This document shows, piece after piece, positions 22,808 to 30,888 of a stretch of 64,000 nt of DNA. The notes under the pieces were generated by a model. The model worked only from the letters and a program-made list of their open reading frames with translations, did no database searches and was not told the DNA's origin. Made by a program: the position numbers and the translations under genes. Source of the stretch: JAGOUY01 sp964562155 (GTDB taxonomy: Bacteria > Patescibacteriota > Patescibacteriia > 2-12-FULL-60-25); NCBI GenBank assembly GCA_964562155.1, contig CAZLRU010000002.1, forward strand, positions 38,110 to 102,109. The letters run 5' to 3'. Numbering within the stretch: the first letter of the stretch is position 1; each line of letters starts with the position of its first letter.

Positions 22808-23555
22808 GAATCACCTCCATTCGACTTTGAAGAGACACTTGAATTCCTTCACGCCTGACCTCGATCGCTTCACCCGAGGGTTGCGTGATCGTGTTTTTAC
22901 CCGTCACGACACCGGCAGCGATGCTGCCCGAACCGCAGGAGGTCTCGTAGAAGAACGAATCGATCGCCCTCACCCAGACCACCGGGTGAAGGGTGACGCG
23001 ATCAGTCGACTGTTCGACCCAGCACACGCCGACCGCTCCCCGATCCGAGAGACCGAAGCGACAGGTCAGAGCGCGGTGCTGAGCTTCATAATCCGAAGGG
23101 AGAGCTCCCTCGATCACGATGTGGATGATTCCTCCCAGATCGACGATCTGGAGTTCACTGTCCGTGTTTTGTTCACGGCGCACCTCGACCGGCAGACGGT
23201 CGAAGGCGCAGGTTACATTCGCAATCCTATCGTTCTCCCACCGCACAAAAGAACGAACATTGCCCGTGTAGCCCGACATCTGAAACGCGCCCTCTTCTGC
23301 ACCCGTGAAACGGGAGAGGAGCATCGCCGCCGCACGTGCAGCGTTTCCACAGAACTCTCCGCCACTCATTTCGAAGCGACCTTCTGCGGGGATCAGAAAC
23401 CCGGCCTGTTCGACTCCGAGAGCAGCAGTTTCATTCATGAGGTTTCCGCCCTGCTCCGCATACCAGCTAGAAGGCTTGGTGTTGGGCAGAATACGGATAG
23501 CCGTCGGGTTTCCCCCTGCGGCAGCGATGATGTAGAGAGAAGAGGCGTCGTTCAT
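22797..23555 (-). CDS. DapF-fold, PLP-independent amino-acid racemase/epimerase
   Basis: Product of 252 aa from the ATG at 23555 (AAGGA 7 nt upstream). The two-Cys active site of diaminopimelate epimerase-type enzymes is kept: first Cys in SGGEFCGNAARA (about residue 71), second in ETSCGSGSIAAG (about residue 208). DapF itself has MCGNGxRC and ACGSGT; the GGEFCGNAAR form is closer to divergent racemases such as histidine racemase (CntK-like). No other lysine or metallophore gene is nearby. Coupled to a GNAT gene. GC-rich codons and Shine-Dalgarno-led. Confidence 0.8.
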   Translation of the reverse strand: MNDASSLYIIAAAGGNPTAIRILPNTKPSSWYAEQGGNLMNETAALGVEQAGFLIPAEGRFEMSGGEFCGNAARAAAMLLSRFTGAEEGAFQMSGYTGNVRSFVRWENDRIANVTCAFDRLPVEVRREQNTDSELQIVDLGGIIHIVIEGALPSDYEAQHRALTCRFGLSDRGAVGVCWVEQSTDRVTLHPVVWVRAIDSFFYETSCGSGSIAAGVVTGKNTITQPSGEAIEVRREGIQVSLQSRMEVIREE

Positions 23556-23592
23556 AGTCGTATCCTTGGCGTAGAGTCCAGTTGATTCTGGA

Positions 23593-23644
23593 ACTCCTTC
23601 AAATCCTTTTATGCAATTCGAAACACGAGAGGGCTTGAAGGAGT
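23593..23644. promoter_or_regulatory. 10-bp inverted repeat upstream of the racemase gene
   Basis: ACTCCTTCAA (23593-23602) and TTGAAGGAGT (23635-23644), 32 nt apart, between the racemase start and hisS end. It could be an operator pair or a leader hairpin. Confidence 0.5.
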
Positions 23645-23672
23645 CCCCGAACAACTGTATGAGAGCGAGGTC

Positions 23673-24959
23673 TTAGCTGACCTGATTTAGCTTCTTGAGG
23701 TAGGTAATGAGGGCACTTATGGCTACGGTCTCCTGAGCTCCTGACTTGAGACTGCGTACGAGTACTTTCCGCTCTTTTAGCTCATCTGGTGCGAGGAGTA
23801 TTACAGTTGCTATATTCTTCTTTTGAGCGAGCTTTAATTGGGGAGAGAATCCATATGGCGGGAAGCTGGTTGCCGTAGCGATCTCATTTTTTCGTAACAG
23901 CGCAACGATGTTCGTTTGTTCTTGAACTTCTGCCTCCGAAAATGGAATCACCATAACGGTTGTAGCTTCTGCATTTTCTACTTCTTTATTCTGCGTACAT
24001 AACAACTCTTCTAACGATACGTCGCTTACTCCAAATCCAACGCCTGATACAGGTGATCCGCCGAGTGCTTCGACAAGTCCATCGTATCGGCCGCCGCCGA
24101 AGATCGCGCGCCGGAATTGACCAGACATCTCGTAGACTTCAAAGACGATCCCTGTGTAATAGATGAAGCCTCGGATAATGGTAGGATCGATTTTCACGTT
24201 ATCTTGCCAACCAAGAGCCGCTAATTGTCTTTGCGTTTCACAAAGACGAGCAGCTTTTTCATCTGCACTTAATGTTTCTGGCGACAGACTGAGTTTTTGA
24301 ATCAGGACATCGGCAGATTTGGTCGAGCTAAGTTCAACGAGACGAGTACGGAATACTTCCGGCTCAAGCTTGTCTTTCTCATCAAGTAGAGATAAGACGT
24401 TCGCTTGGTTCTCAGGAGTGATCCCAGCATCCGTTAGCCAGCCTTCTAACAGACGGCGATCATTGAGGCGTATCTCAATACGAGACATATCAATCGCAAG
24501 GTCACGAATCATTGATAGAGCAAGATCAACTACTTCGACATCTGCTTCAATGCTATCTGAGCCAATGAGGTCGATGTTCGCCTGCAAGAAGTTACGTAGC
24601 CGTCCCTTTTGTGGACGTTCGTAACGCCAGCACTCGGGGAAGGAGTACCAACGGAGAATAGACGGAAGCTCGCGTTGTTTCGCAGCGATCATACGCGCGA
24701 TTGAAGGGGTCATTTCTGGTCGTACAACGATCCGATCACCTCCACGATCTTCGAAAACGTAGGACTGTCGTTCAATAATCTCTGGGCTCGATTTAGCTGC
24801 GTACAGATCGAATGATTCAAGGAGCGGAGCATCGTATTCGTCATAGCCATACAGTTCGATGGTCTTGCGGAGGCTGTTCAACATCGAGCGGCGTTTACGC
24901 ATGTCCTCTGGATAAAAGTCGCGTGTGCCCTTGAGGGCTGACACAAGTTTGTTTTTCAT
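23673..24959 (-). CDS. hisS: Histidyl-tRNA synthetase
   Basis: Charges tRNA-His. Product of 428 aa, normal length. Class II motifs: KGTRDFYPEDM at the start, VVRPEMTPSIAR, motif 2 CWRYERPQKGRLRNFLQANID, histidine-binding RGFIYYTGIVFE (usual form RGLDYYTG) and motif 3 FGGGRYDGLV, then the C-terminal anticodon-binding domain. A terminator (24984-25017) separates it from the YerC-like gene, so it is probably read from its own promoter; TTAATT lies 7 nt before the ATG. Confidence 0.97.
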   Translation of the reverse strand: MKNKLVSALKGTRDFYPEDMRKRRSMLNSLRKTIELYGYDEYDAPLLESFDLYAAKSSPEIIERQSYVFEDRGGDRIVVRPEMTPSIARMIAAKQRELPSILRWYSFPECWRYERPQKGRLRNFLQANIDLIGSDSIEADVEVVDLALSMIRDLAIDMSRIEIRLNDRRLLEGWLTDAGITPENQANVLSLLDEKDKLEPEVFRTRLVELSSTKSADVLIQKLSLSPETLSADEKAARLCETQRQLAALGWQDNVKIDPTIIRGFIYYTGIVFEVYEMSGQFRRAIFGGGRYDGLVEALGGSPVSGVGFGVSDVSLEELLCTQNKEVENAEATTVMVIPFSEAEVQEQTNIVALLRKNEIATATSFPPYGFSPQLKLAQKKNIATVILLAPDELKERKVLVRSLKSGAQETVAISALITYLKKLNQVS

Positions 24960-24983
24960 AGTGAGAAATTAAGAAATGAGAGA

Positions 24984-25017
24984 ATAAAGAAACACCCCTC
25001 GCGGAGAAGGGTGTTTA
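24984..25017 (-). terminator. Terminator after the YerC-like gene
   Basis: AAACACCC..GGGTGTTT type stem followed by CTTTATT on the minus strand. Confidence 0.75.
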
Positions 25018-25034
25018 TTGGATCGTAACAATCC

Positions 25035-25346
25035 TTAAGCAAGCCGCTTCTCTCCAGAGGGGCGCGTATGATGCAACCGGTCAAGCACGAGGCGATAGCC
25101 GCCCATGCCCTGGCGCAACCAACGTGAAATACGGGCAACCGTGGTTGAACTTAGCCCGGTTTTATCTTGGATTGTTGTATACGAAAGCTCTTCATCCAGC
25201 ATCCGCGCCACCTGCCAGCGTTTGGAAAACTCTTCAATCTCCTCCTCTGTCAGAAGATCGCGAAAAAACCGTTTGGCTTCTGCCAAGGTTTTTAGGCTCA
25301 AAATCGCTGCGTACAGCTCTTCTGAACGAGGTGCGTCAGATTTCAT
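25035..25346 (-). CDS. YerC/TrpR-family DNA-binding regulator
   Basis: Product of 103 aa from the ATG at 25346. It matches the YerC/YecD branch of the Trp-repressor superfamily: AILSLKTLAEAKRFFRDLLTEEEIEEFSKRWQVARMLDEE, then the helix-turn-helix SYTTIQDKTGLSSTTVARISRWL. YerC proteins are small helical DNA-binding regulators without known tryptophan binding. Its own promoter is covered by a perfect 11-bp palindrome (25349-25376), which is strong evidence for self-regulation by a dimer. Confidence 0.88.
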   Translation of the reverse strand: MKSDAPRSEELYAAILSLKTLAEAKRFFRDLLTEEEIEEFSKRWQVARMLDEELSYTTIQDKTGLSSTTVARISRWLRQGMGGYRLVLDRLHHTRPSGEKRLA

Positions 25347-25348
25347 AA

Positions 25349-25382
25349 CGGGCACTTTATCAGAGTAAAGTGCCCGTGTCAA
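25349..25382 (-). promoter_or_regulatory. YerC-like promoter with overlapping operator
   Basis: TTGACA, 17 nt, TAAAGT, 7 nt, ATG. CGGGCACTTTA and TAAAGTGCCCG form perfect arms around a 6-nt centre, covering the spacer and the -10 box. Confidence 0.8.
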
Positions 25383-25402
25383 GGTTTGTATTGTTTACCC
25401 TC

Positions 25403-26461
25403 CTATTTTTTCCAAATATATTTTGTGAGTTGCCAAACGTATTTCACGATGATGAGAACAATGATGAAGTAGACAACGTATTGGATAGCCAAGAAGAGCA
25501 AGGTGATGAGGGTCACACTCAGATCCTGCAGGATCTTATTCATGTCTTGAACGAAGCCTTTGACGGCCATTTGCCAGGATTCTTTGAGACGCTGCGCATC
25601 AAAGTATTTATTTTCGTAGACGTTGAGAGAGAAGTATGTGTAATCGAGGCGATCGAGCTGATCGGCTTTCGCGCGAGATAGACGATCGAGCTGTTCACTG
25701 ATATTGATCCGTTCCTGCGTCAGACGCTCGATAATGGAAAGCTTGCTCGTGATAATCGTTGCGAGGCTGCTTGCGTCTTGTGAGCGAGTGGCAACTGCAG
25801 TGATTTCATCGTAGGCTCTTTCTGCATCCGCCAAGGTTTTTTCGATCGTTGCTTTTTTCTTCTCCAGAATCTCAACTTCGCTCGTAAAATCATCGACTGT
25901 TCGTTTAATTGTTTGGGTATTTTCGGACAAATCTTTTGGGTGCAAGGCCTTCACAGCGTTCAAGATTTCTTCAAGATGCGCCCGCTCGACTTTGAAGGTG
26001 TAATTGCAATTGTACGCTGATTGATAGGCGTTTTCGAATATGACGTATGTCTTGGCCTTGAGATTCAAAATGCGTGCACATGTATCCTTGAGATCACGTG
26101 TCTCTATGTTGCCTTCGTAGTTTTTGGTTTCGTATGCTTCTGCGTCATTGCCTGAGGGAGAGCCGGGCATGGCCGGGGGGATGGGTGCGATGTTTCGGAT
26201 GGATAGTTCCGGCATCGCGACGTCCGCCATGGAGCCCGCCGCTATTTTTCCGTAAGAATCTTGTGCGGCAGGTGCATACCCCGTGGTTGGCATCACGGCT
26301 GCTCCGTAGCCGTACCCGAGTCTATTCATGGGCATTATTGAAGACAGAGAGGAGCCGAATAGGCGTCCGACAAACGCCAGGACGATGATCGCCCCCAAAC
26401 CGAGCCCCACGAGCTTGAGGACGTTCACTTGTTTGAGGTTCAGATTTTGTAAGAAATTCAT
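25403..26461 (-). CDS. DUF4349-type membrane protein
   Basis: Product of 352 aa. An N-terminal membrane helix (VLKLVGLGLGAIIVLAFVGRLFG), a Gly/Ala/Pro-rich external linker, a DUF4349 domain with a long coiled coil (about residues 195-280), and two C-terminal hydrophobic helices (SVTLITLLFLAIQYVVYFIIVLIIV). One Cys pair is visible (DTCARIL and YNCNYTF). The function of the family is unknown; its members sit in the envelope. TATACT lies 8 nt before the ATG at 26461, which fixes the start over a longer frame and marks a leaderless mRNA. Confidence 0.85.
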   Translation of the reverse strand: MNFLQNLNLKQVNVLKLVGLGLGAIIVLAFVGRLFGSSLSSIMPMNRLGYGYGAAVMPTTGYAPAAQDSYGKIAAGSMADVAMPELSIRNIAPIPPAMPGSPSGNDAEAYETKNYEGNIETRDLKDTCARILNLKAKTYVIFENAYQSAYNCNYTFKVERAHLEEILNAVKALHPKDLSENTQTIKRTVDDFTSEVEILEKKKATIEKTLADAERAYDEITAVATRSQDASSLATIITSKLSIIERLTQERINISEQLDRLSRAKADQLDRLDYTYFSLNVYENKYFDAQRLKESWQMAVKGFVQDMNKILQDLSVTLITLLFLAIQYVVYFIIVLIIVKYVWQLTKYIWKK

Positions 26462-26483
26462 ATGAGTTGAGTATAGCAAACGA

Positions 26484-26517
26484 ACCAAAACCCCCACCAT
26501 AGGGTGGGGGTTTTGGT
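26484..26517. terminator. Bidirectional terminator
   Basis: ACCAAAACCCCCACC and its complement form a near-perfect stem with A and T tracts at the ends. Confidence 0.85.
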
Positions 26518-26529
26518 ATGTGTAGCTGA

Positions 26530-26886
26530 TTAAACGTCCAACGAACGGATAATAGCGTCTAGCTTGGAGTTGATTTCTTTGAGTTGGTCGCGCACAAAGG
26601 AGTCTCCGGCACCCCCGGTTGGGCGTTCAGGGCGAGCTCCCTCGAAGCGGCCGCCTTCGCCACCTTCTGATTTACCGAAACACGCACGGCAGAATACAGG
26701 TTTCTTTCCATTTGGTTTAAATGGGACTTCGCAGCGCTGACCACAGTCATCGCAGGTCGCAGAATGCATCTCTGGAGCGCCACCATCGCGGCCACCACGC
26801 TCCCAAGGCTTAGACCCACCGCCAAAGCGGCTCCCACCCTTACTTCCTCCTCGTGCTCCCCCACCGTAGCTTTTTTTGCCAAACAT
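26530..26886 (-). CDS. CxxC-x17-CxxC zinc protein, Gly/Arg-rich
   Basis: Product of 118 aa. The Gly/Ser/Arg-rich head (residues 1-40) precedes a compact zinc motif: CDDC, 17 residues including VPFKPNGKKPVFC, then CRAC, and a C-terminal helix ending DAIIRSLDV. This arrangement is common in Patescibacteria and supports the assignment of the organism. RNA or DNA binding is likely from the basic, disordered head, but not proven. TATTAT lies 7 nt before the ATG, giving a leaderless mRNA. Confidence 0.85.
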   Translation of the reverse strand: MFGKKSYGGGARGGSKGGSRFGGGSKPWERGGRDGGAPEMHSATCDDCGQRCEVPFKPNGKKPVFCRACFGKSEGGEGGRFEGARPERPTGGAGDSFVRDQLKEINSKLDAIIRSLDV

Positions 26887-27025
26887 AGCGAAAATAATAG
26901 ATTACAAGAATAACGGGTGAAGTATACTCGTTTTACAGAATAAAGCAATGGCCTGCTCCCGACCCCTCATCCTTGACCCTCACGTTACGTCATCGTTTAC
27001 TATACAACTTGCTATACAGAAGCTT

Positions 27026-27796
27026 ATGTCCTACACCGTTCACGAGCTCGCATCTCTTGCCTCCATTACCGTGCGAACCCTTCATTACTACGATCAGATC
27101 GGGCTTTTAAAGCCTTCCTCTATCGCCAAGAATGGGTATCGTCAGTATGAAGAGACTGAGCTCTTGCGCCTGCAACAAATTCTCTTTTTTCGAGAGCTCG
27201 CGTTTTCGTTGGAAGATATCAAACACATGCTTGATCGTCCTGATTTTCGCATGGTTAATGCGTTGCGCGATCAAAAGAAGCTCATGCAATTGAAACGAGT
27301 TCGCCTCGACGGTCTTATGAAGAGTATTGAAAAAACGATCCGCCATATGACCATCAAGAAACCCATCAAAGATGAGGAATTGTATGACGCGTTTAAGGAT
27401 GACGAGGTAAAACAGTATCAAGAAGAAGTAAAGCAACGTTGGAGCAATACGGATGCGTATAAGCAGAGTATGGCGCGTGTTGGAACGATGACGAAGCAGG
27501 AAATGAATCAATTGAAGACGGATGGAAAAGCATTTACCCAAAAACTCGCCGATCACATGGATCACGATCCAAAAAGTGCTACGGCGCAGGCGCTCATTGC
27601 CGAACATTATAAAGGGATTCAGTTCTTTTACGACTGTCCCCTCCCCATGTACCGCAATCTTGGACAGATGTACGTCGATGATCCACGGTTTACCGCCTAT
27701 TACGATACGGTTCGCCCTGGGTTAGCGATGTGGGTACGGGATGGGATCGCAGAGTACTGTGACACCAAGAAAAACTCATCGTCTTTATCACCATAA
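27026..27796 (+). CDS. MerR-family regulator with TipAS-like effector domain
   Basis: Product of 256 aa from the ATG at 27026 (TATACA lies 7 nt upstream). MerR DNA-binding domain: YTVHELASLASITVRTLHYYDQIGLLKPSSI..GYRQYEETELLRLQQILFFRELAFSLEDIKHML (1-75). A coiled-coil linker follows, then a C-terminal domain like the TipAS antibiotic-recognition domain (YQEEVKQRWSNTDAY, AEHYKGIQFFYDCPLPMYRNLGQMYVDDPRF). Such proteins activate transcription on binding a drug or metabolite. Its target is not evident. Confidence 0.9.
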   Translation: MSYTVHELASLASITVRTLHYYDQIGLLKPSSIAKNGYRQYEETELLRLQQILFFRELAFSLEDIKHMLDRPDFRMVNALRDQKKLMQLKRVRLDGLMKSIEKTIRHMTIKKPIKDEELYDAFKDDEVKQYQEEVKQRWSNTDAYKQSMARVGTMTKQEMNQLKTDGKAFTQKLADHMDHDPKSATAQALIAEHYKGIQFFYDCPLPMYRNLGQMYVDDPRFTAYYDTVRPGLAMWVRDGIAEYCDTKKNSSSLSP

Positions 27797-27826
27797 AATC
27801 CCCCGCCTTGCGCGAGGGATTTTTCT
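27795..27826 (+). terminator. Terminator after the MerR-family gene
   Basis: AAATCCC...GGGATTT stem with inner CGC pairing, followed by TTTCTTCC. Confidence 0.7.
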
Positions 27827-27889
27827 TCCGTCTCCACCCATCTGTGGGGATTTTACAAGAACGACGAGACGATAAGCTTCGTACGAGTG

Positions 27890-28699
27890 CTACGGCTTTA
27901 CCGTTGGAATATTTACGAATGGCAATGTCGTTCCAGGAATCATCGTGTCTGGCAATTTACCATCCCACTTGCGAACCGCTTCGAGCTGAACTTCTAAGGC
28001 TTTAAGAGAAATGTACTTTTCGTTGTTGGCAGCGTCGGATTGAAGTTTGATGGCGGTGGCTTCCGCTTGCGCTTGAGCCACGCGTTGTTCGGCTTGGATT
28101 TTAGCCGTCTTGAGCTCGTTTTCTGCACGCTTGGCATCTTGTTCCGCAACTTGCTTGCGCTCGATGGCGGCTTCGAAGGCCGGAGAAAATGCTTCATTGA
28201 CCATGGCGTATTGTGTAACGATGATGTGGCTTTGAGCTACGGAGATGCGTACAGCGGCCTCAATCTCGGCTTGAACAACGGCACGTTGAGCGAGGATTTC
28301 TTCGGCGGTGTATTTAGCGATGGTTTGTTTGATAGCCGCTTCGAGGGAGGGGCGAATGACTTTTTCTTCGATCGTTGTCCCAATATCTTGGTAAATGGTG
28401 CCAACCTCTTTCGCATCGAGCTGATACAAGAGCGCGCTTTCAATATTTACCACTTGTAGATCTTTGGAGTAGGATTCCGATCCTTCAATCGTGAGCTTAT
28501 TGGTTTGCACGTTCATTTTAACAACTTGATTCATGATCGGGATCACGATATGGAGACCCGGTTCAAACACGGTGCCCTCGAACGCTCCCCAACGAAGCAG
28601 GACCCCGCGCTGTCCGGCGTTAATGGTTGTAAATGGATTGATCACGAGAACAGCCACGACCGCAAAGAAGATGAGGAGACCTGTAAGGATTTTTTTCAT
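27890..28699 (-). CDS. SPFH/prohibitin-family membrane protein
   Basis: Product of 269 aa. One N-terminal membrane helix (ILTGLLIFFAVVAVLVINPF) followed by the SPFH/prohibitin domain (INAGQRGVLLRWGAFEGTVFEPGLHIVIP to about residue 190) and an Ala/Glu/Lys-rich coiled coil (AAIERKQVAEQDAKRAENEL). Prohibitin-like proteins form large membrane rings that organise membrane domains or control proteases such as FtsH. TGATAT lies 6 nt before the ATG. Confidence 0.9.
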   Translation of the reverse strand: MKKILTGLLIFFAVVAVLVINPFTTINAGQRGVLLRWGAFEGTVFEPGLHIVIPIMNQVVKMNVQTNKLTIEGSESYSKDLQVVNIESALLYQLDAKEVGTIYQDIGTTIEEKVIRPSLEAAIKQTIAKYTAEEILAQRAVVQAEIEAAVRISVAQSHIIVTQYAMVNEAFSPAFEAAIERKQVAEQDAKRAENELKTAKIQAEQRVAQAQAEATAIKLQSDAANNEKYISLKALEVQLEAVRKWDGKLPDTMIPGTTLPFVNIPTVKP

Positions 28700-28814
28700 A
28701 TGGCCATATCATGAAGGGAAGGTGATAAAAAGACAATGATGAACGGACAAGCTTTTTCTTTTAACACGCGGCGAAGATCGTGCTATTATTAACCTATATT
28801 TTTATCCTTTCATT

Positions 28815-30068
28815 ATGCTTCAAGCTGAACACGCTCCTTCCCCTCGCCGCGGAGCTGAACCTCCACCCCTCCCCCGTCGCTCACCTGAGAAGAAAAAACC
28901 CTACAATGAAGCGGTGAGCGGCGAACAACTGCGAAAATCCCCCACAAAGCCCCCAGCAACCAGCGAAACCGCTCAGCGCTATATCCCACGCCCTGATTTG
29001 CCAAGCTCTTTAAATGAACTTCTCCGTGAATTTCAAGGAGTGGAGGATCATCTTTTCACCATTCACGATCAACAATCTCATGAATATAAAGAGGTGCAGC
29101 TAAAGCTTGATGCGATGCGCGGCGCCATCCTAGACGTGATCCGCGAACATGAAGCCTCGGAAGATGCGCCGCCTCCTTCTCCTCCCCCAGCCCCTCCCAC
29201 GGCCCCCGTTAGAGGGTTATTTGGTGGCGTGGCACATCGTCTCAACGCTCTGAAAGACCGGGCCGTGGTCAGCGTGCGCCATTTTTTCTCCCGCAAACAA
29301 GCGGAAGCGCCCGCCAAGAAGCCTCTCCCTTCTGAGTCGACCGAAAGCCCTTATGGCTCACTTGAATCTTACTCCTCAGCCCTTAACGAGGCCTTGGTTG
29401 AAGTTCGAGATCTTCCCACCATTCTCCTTACTCAGCGCTCCTTGGATGGCAAGATTTTAACCAGAAGCGAAAAGGAAAAACTGATTAAACGCTTTCATGA
29501 GCACACCAAAGAACTTTTTGATGAAGATGCCGTTCCTGACGAACTCATATCTCCCACCCCCGAATTTCAGCCTACCGCGGAAGCTCTTCTGAAGAACGTC
29601 GGTCGAATCACCGAGGAAGCCATTCCCATTTCCTATCTTGCGCGGACAGAAGATCTCGTCGCATCCACCAAACCCGAAACGGATCCGTTACTTAAGCTGG
29701 AGCTCCTGAGTATTAAACGTGACATGAGTACCTTTGTAGAAGGCCTAAAGAAGACGGCTGAGAACAGCTCTCTCAGTGCCAAGGACAGAGATAAGGCCTT
29801 AGCAAAATTAAAACGCCTATCCTATTATCTCGGTGGCTCGGCAGAGACGTTTCCAACTCGATTAACCACTATTCTTCAGGCTATGGAGGCTATTCCCGCC
29901 TTAGATATGCCCACCATTCCAAAAAACAATCTCTTTGAGATGTACCGGAAACGGATTCATGAAATTCATAAAACATTCCCCCCCGGCTCTCAAACCCGTG
30001 ACGCAATCGAGCGTTCCTTTATGAAAATTGACGCTCAGCTCAGACCCCCAGTACAAGAAGCTGCATAA
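28815..30068 (+). CDS. Uncharacterised cytoplasmic protein with disordered Pro-rich head
   Basis: Product of 417 aa, unrecognised. Residues 1-60 are Pro/Arg-rich and likely disordered; 62-110 form a helical unit (SSLNELLREFQGVEDHLFTI); 115-135 are a Pro run (PPPSPPPAPP); the rest is helical with many Lys/Glu residues (KGKILTRSEKEKL-like and KDRDKALAKLKRLSYYLGG). No membrane helix or signal peptide. Codon use is of the housekeeping type. Upstream is an AT-rich run (TTTTTATC) about 8 nt before the ATG. Confidence 0.75.
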   Translation: MLQAEHAPSPRRGAEPPPLPRRSPEKKKPYNEAVSGEQLRKSPTKPPATSETAQRYIPRPDLPSSLNELLREFQGVEDHLFTIHDQQSHEYKEVQLKLDAMRGAILDVIREHEASEDAPPPSPPPAPPTAPVRGLFGGVAHRLNALKDRAVVSVRHFFSRKQAEAPAKKPLPSESTESPYGSLESYSSALNEALVEVRDLPTILLTQRSLDGKILTRSEKEKLIKRFHEHTKELFDEDAVPDELISPTPEFQPTAEALLKNVGRITEEAIPISYLARTEDLVASTKPETDPLLKLELLSIKRDMSTFVEGLKKTAENSSLSAKDRDKALAKLKRLSYYLGGSAETFPTRLTTILQAMEAIPALDMPTIPKNNLFEMYRKRIHEIHKTFPPGSQTRDAIERSFMKIDAQLRPPVQEAA

Positions 30069-30078
30069 CCTTTCCTCT

Positions 30079-30339
30079 TTATTTCAGCGTAAAACCCCAA
30101 TTCGAAGCACCATTTCCCATCCATTGATACCAAAGGTACCAGCTGACCCATACCACGATTAGTAACACCAACAGAATCTGGCCAATTCTTGCGAGCGGTC
30201 GGTCATCTTCTTGCAGGCTCTCGGGCGCTTCTTGATCCCCGCCTGTGCCAGGTTGTTTACCTAATCTTACTTCTGCCCCACAATGGTTGCAGAATCGTGC
30301 GGTTGCGAGGAGGTCCGCTTTGCATGCTTGGCACTTCAT
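30079..30339 (-). CDS. Zinc-ribbon single-pass membrane protein
   Basis: Product of 86 aa. An N-terminal zinc ribbon CQAC..CNHCG (residues 3-20), an acidic linker, and a membrane helix (IGQILLVLLIVVWVSWYLWYQW, about 53-74) near the C-terminus. Proteins of this layout are common and have no single function. It overlaps no other gene, and ends 11 bp from the convergent 28815 gene. Confidence 0.75.
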   Translation of the reverse strand: MKCQACKADLLATARFCNHCGAEVRLGKQPGTGGDQEAPESLQEDDRPLARIGQILLVLLIVVWVSWYLWYQWMGNGASNWGFTLK

Positions 30340-30360
30340 AGAAAGAGATTGGCTATTCGA

Positions 30361-30393
30361 TAAAAAATCCGGGACATGCCCGGGTTTTTTATC
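30361..30393. terminator. Bidirectional terminator
   Basis: CCGGG/CCCGG stem with loop ACATG, flanked by an A-run on one side and TTTTTT on the other. Confidence 0.8.
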
Positions 30394-30396
30394 GTT

Positions 30397-30774
30397 TTAT
30401 GAATTTTTTTCTGCTTGAAGCTTCTGATATGAGGTGTATGACCCTACCAGGATCAGGATGAACACGAGCGGAAAACTAACCGTTTTGAGACTAATCCCAT
30501 CTACAACACAGAGACTGATTAATGCGGCTAAAAAATCAATTCCAAACCCTGCATAGGCCCATTCTTTTACTCGCTTAGGTACCGCAGGAATGATCAAGGC
30601 CAATGCACCGAGGACTTTAAAGACCGCCAACATAGGTCCAAAGTAGTCAGGGTAGCCCAAGTGCCGAATCCCCTCTTTCGCCATATCCGTGTGCGAAGTG
30701 AGCGCCGGCATCACCCCTTCGAAAAGAAAAATAATTGTCGTGGTTACCCAAAAGAGAACTTTCTGTTTTTTCAT
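30397..30774 (-). CDS. DoxX-like membrane protein
   Basis: Product of 125 aa with four membrane helices. EGVMPALTSHTDMAKEGIRHLGYPDYFGPMLAVFKVLGALALIIP matches the DoxX_2 family closely. Members are small inner-membrane proteins linked to redox or quinone chemistry in some bacteria; a precise role is unknown. ATTTAT lies 7-8 nt before the ATG. Confidence 0.85.
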   Translation of the reverse strand: MKKQKVLFWVTTTIIFLFEGVMPALTSHTDMAKEGIRHLGYPDYFGPMLAVFKVLGALALIIPAVPKRVKEWAYAGFGIDFLAALISLCVVDGISLKTVSFPLVFILILVGSYTSYQKLQAEKNS

Positions 30775-30888
30775 AGGAAAGATAAATAGATGCTTTCCAT
30801 TCTATAGAAAATGCCCTTTTTTATCAACTTTTCCATGGCTCTCCTGTTTATAGATAAATTGCCCACAAAGAGGGTATACTTTTTCAAT

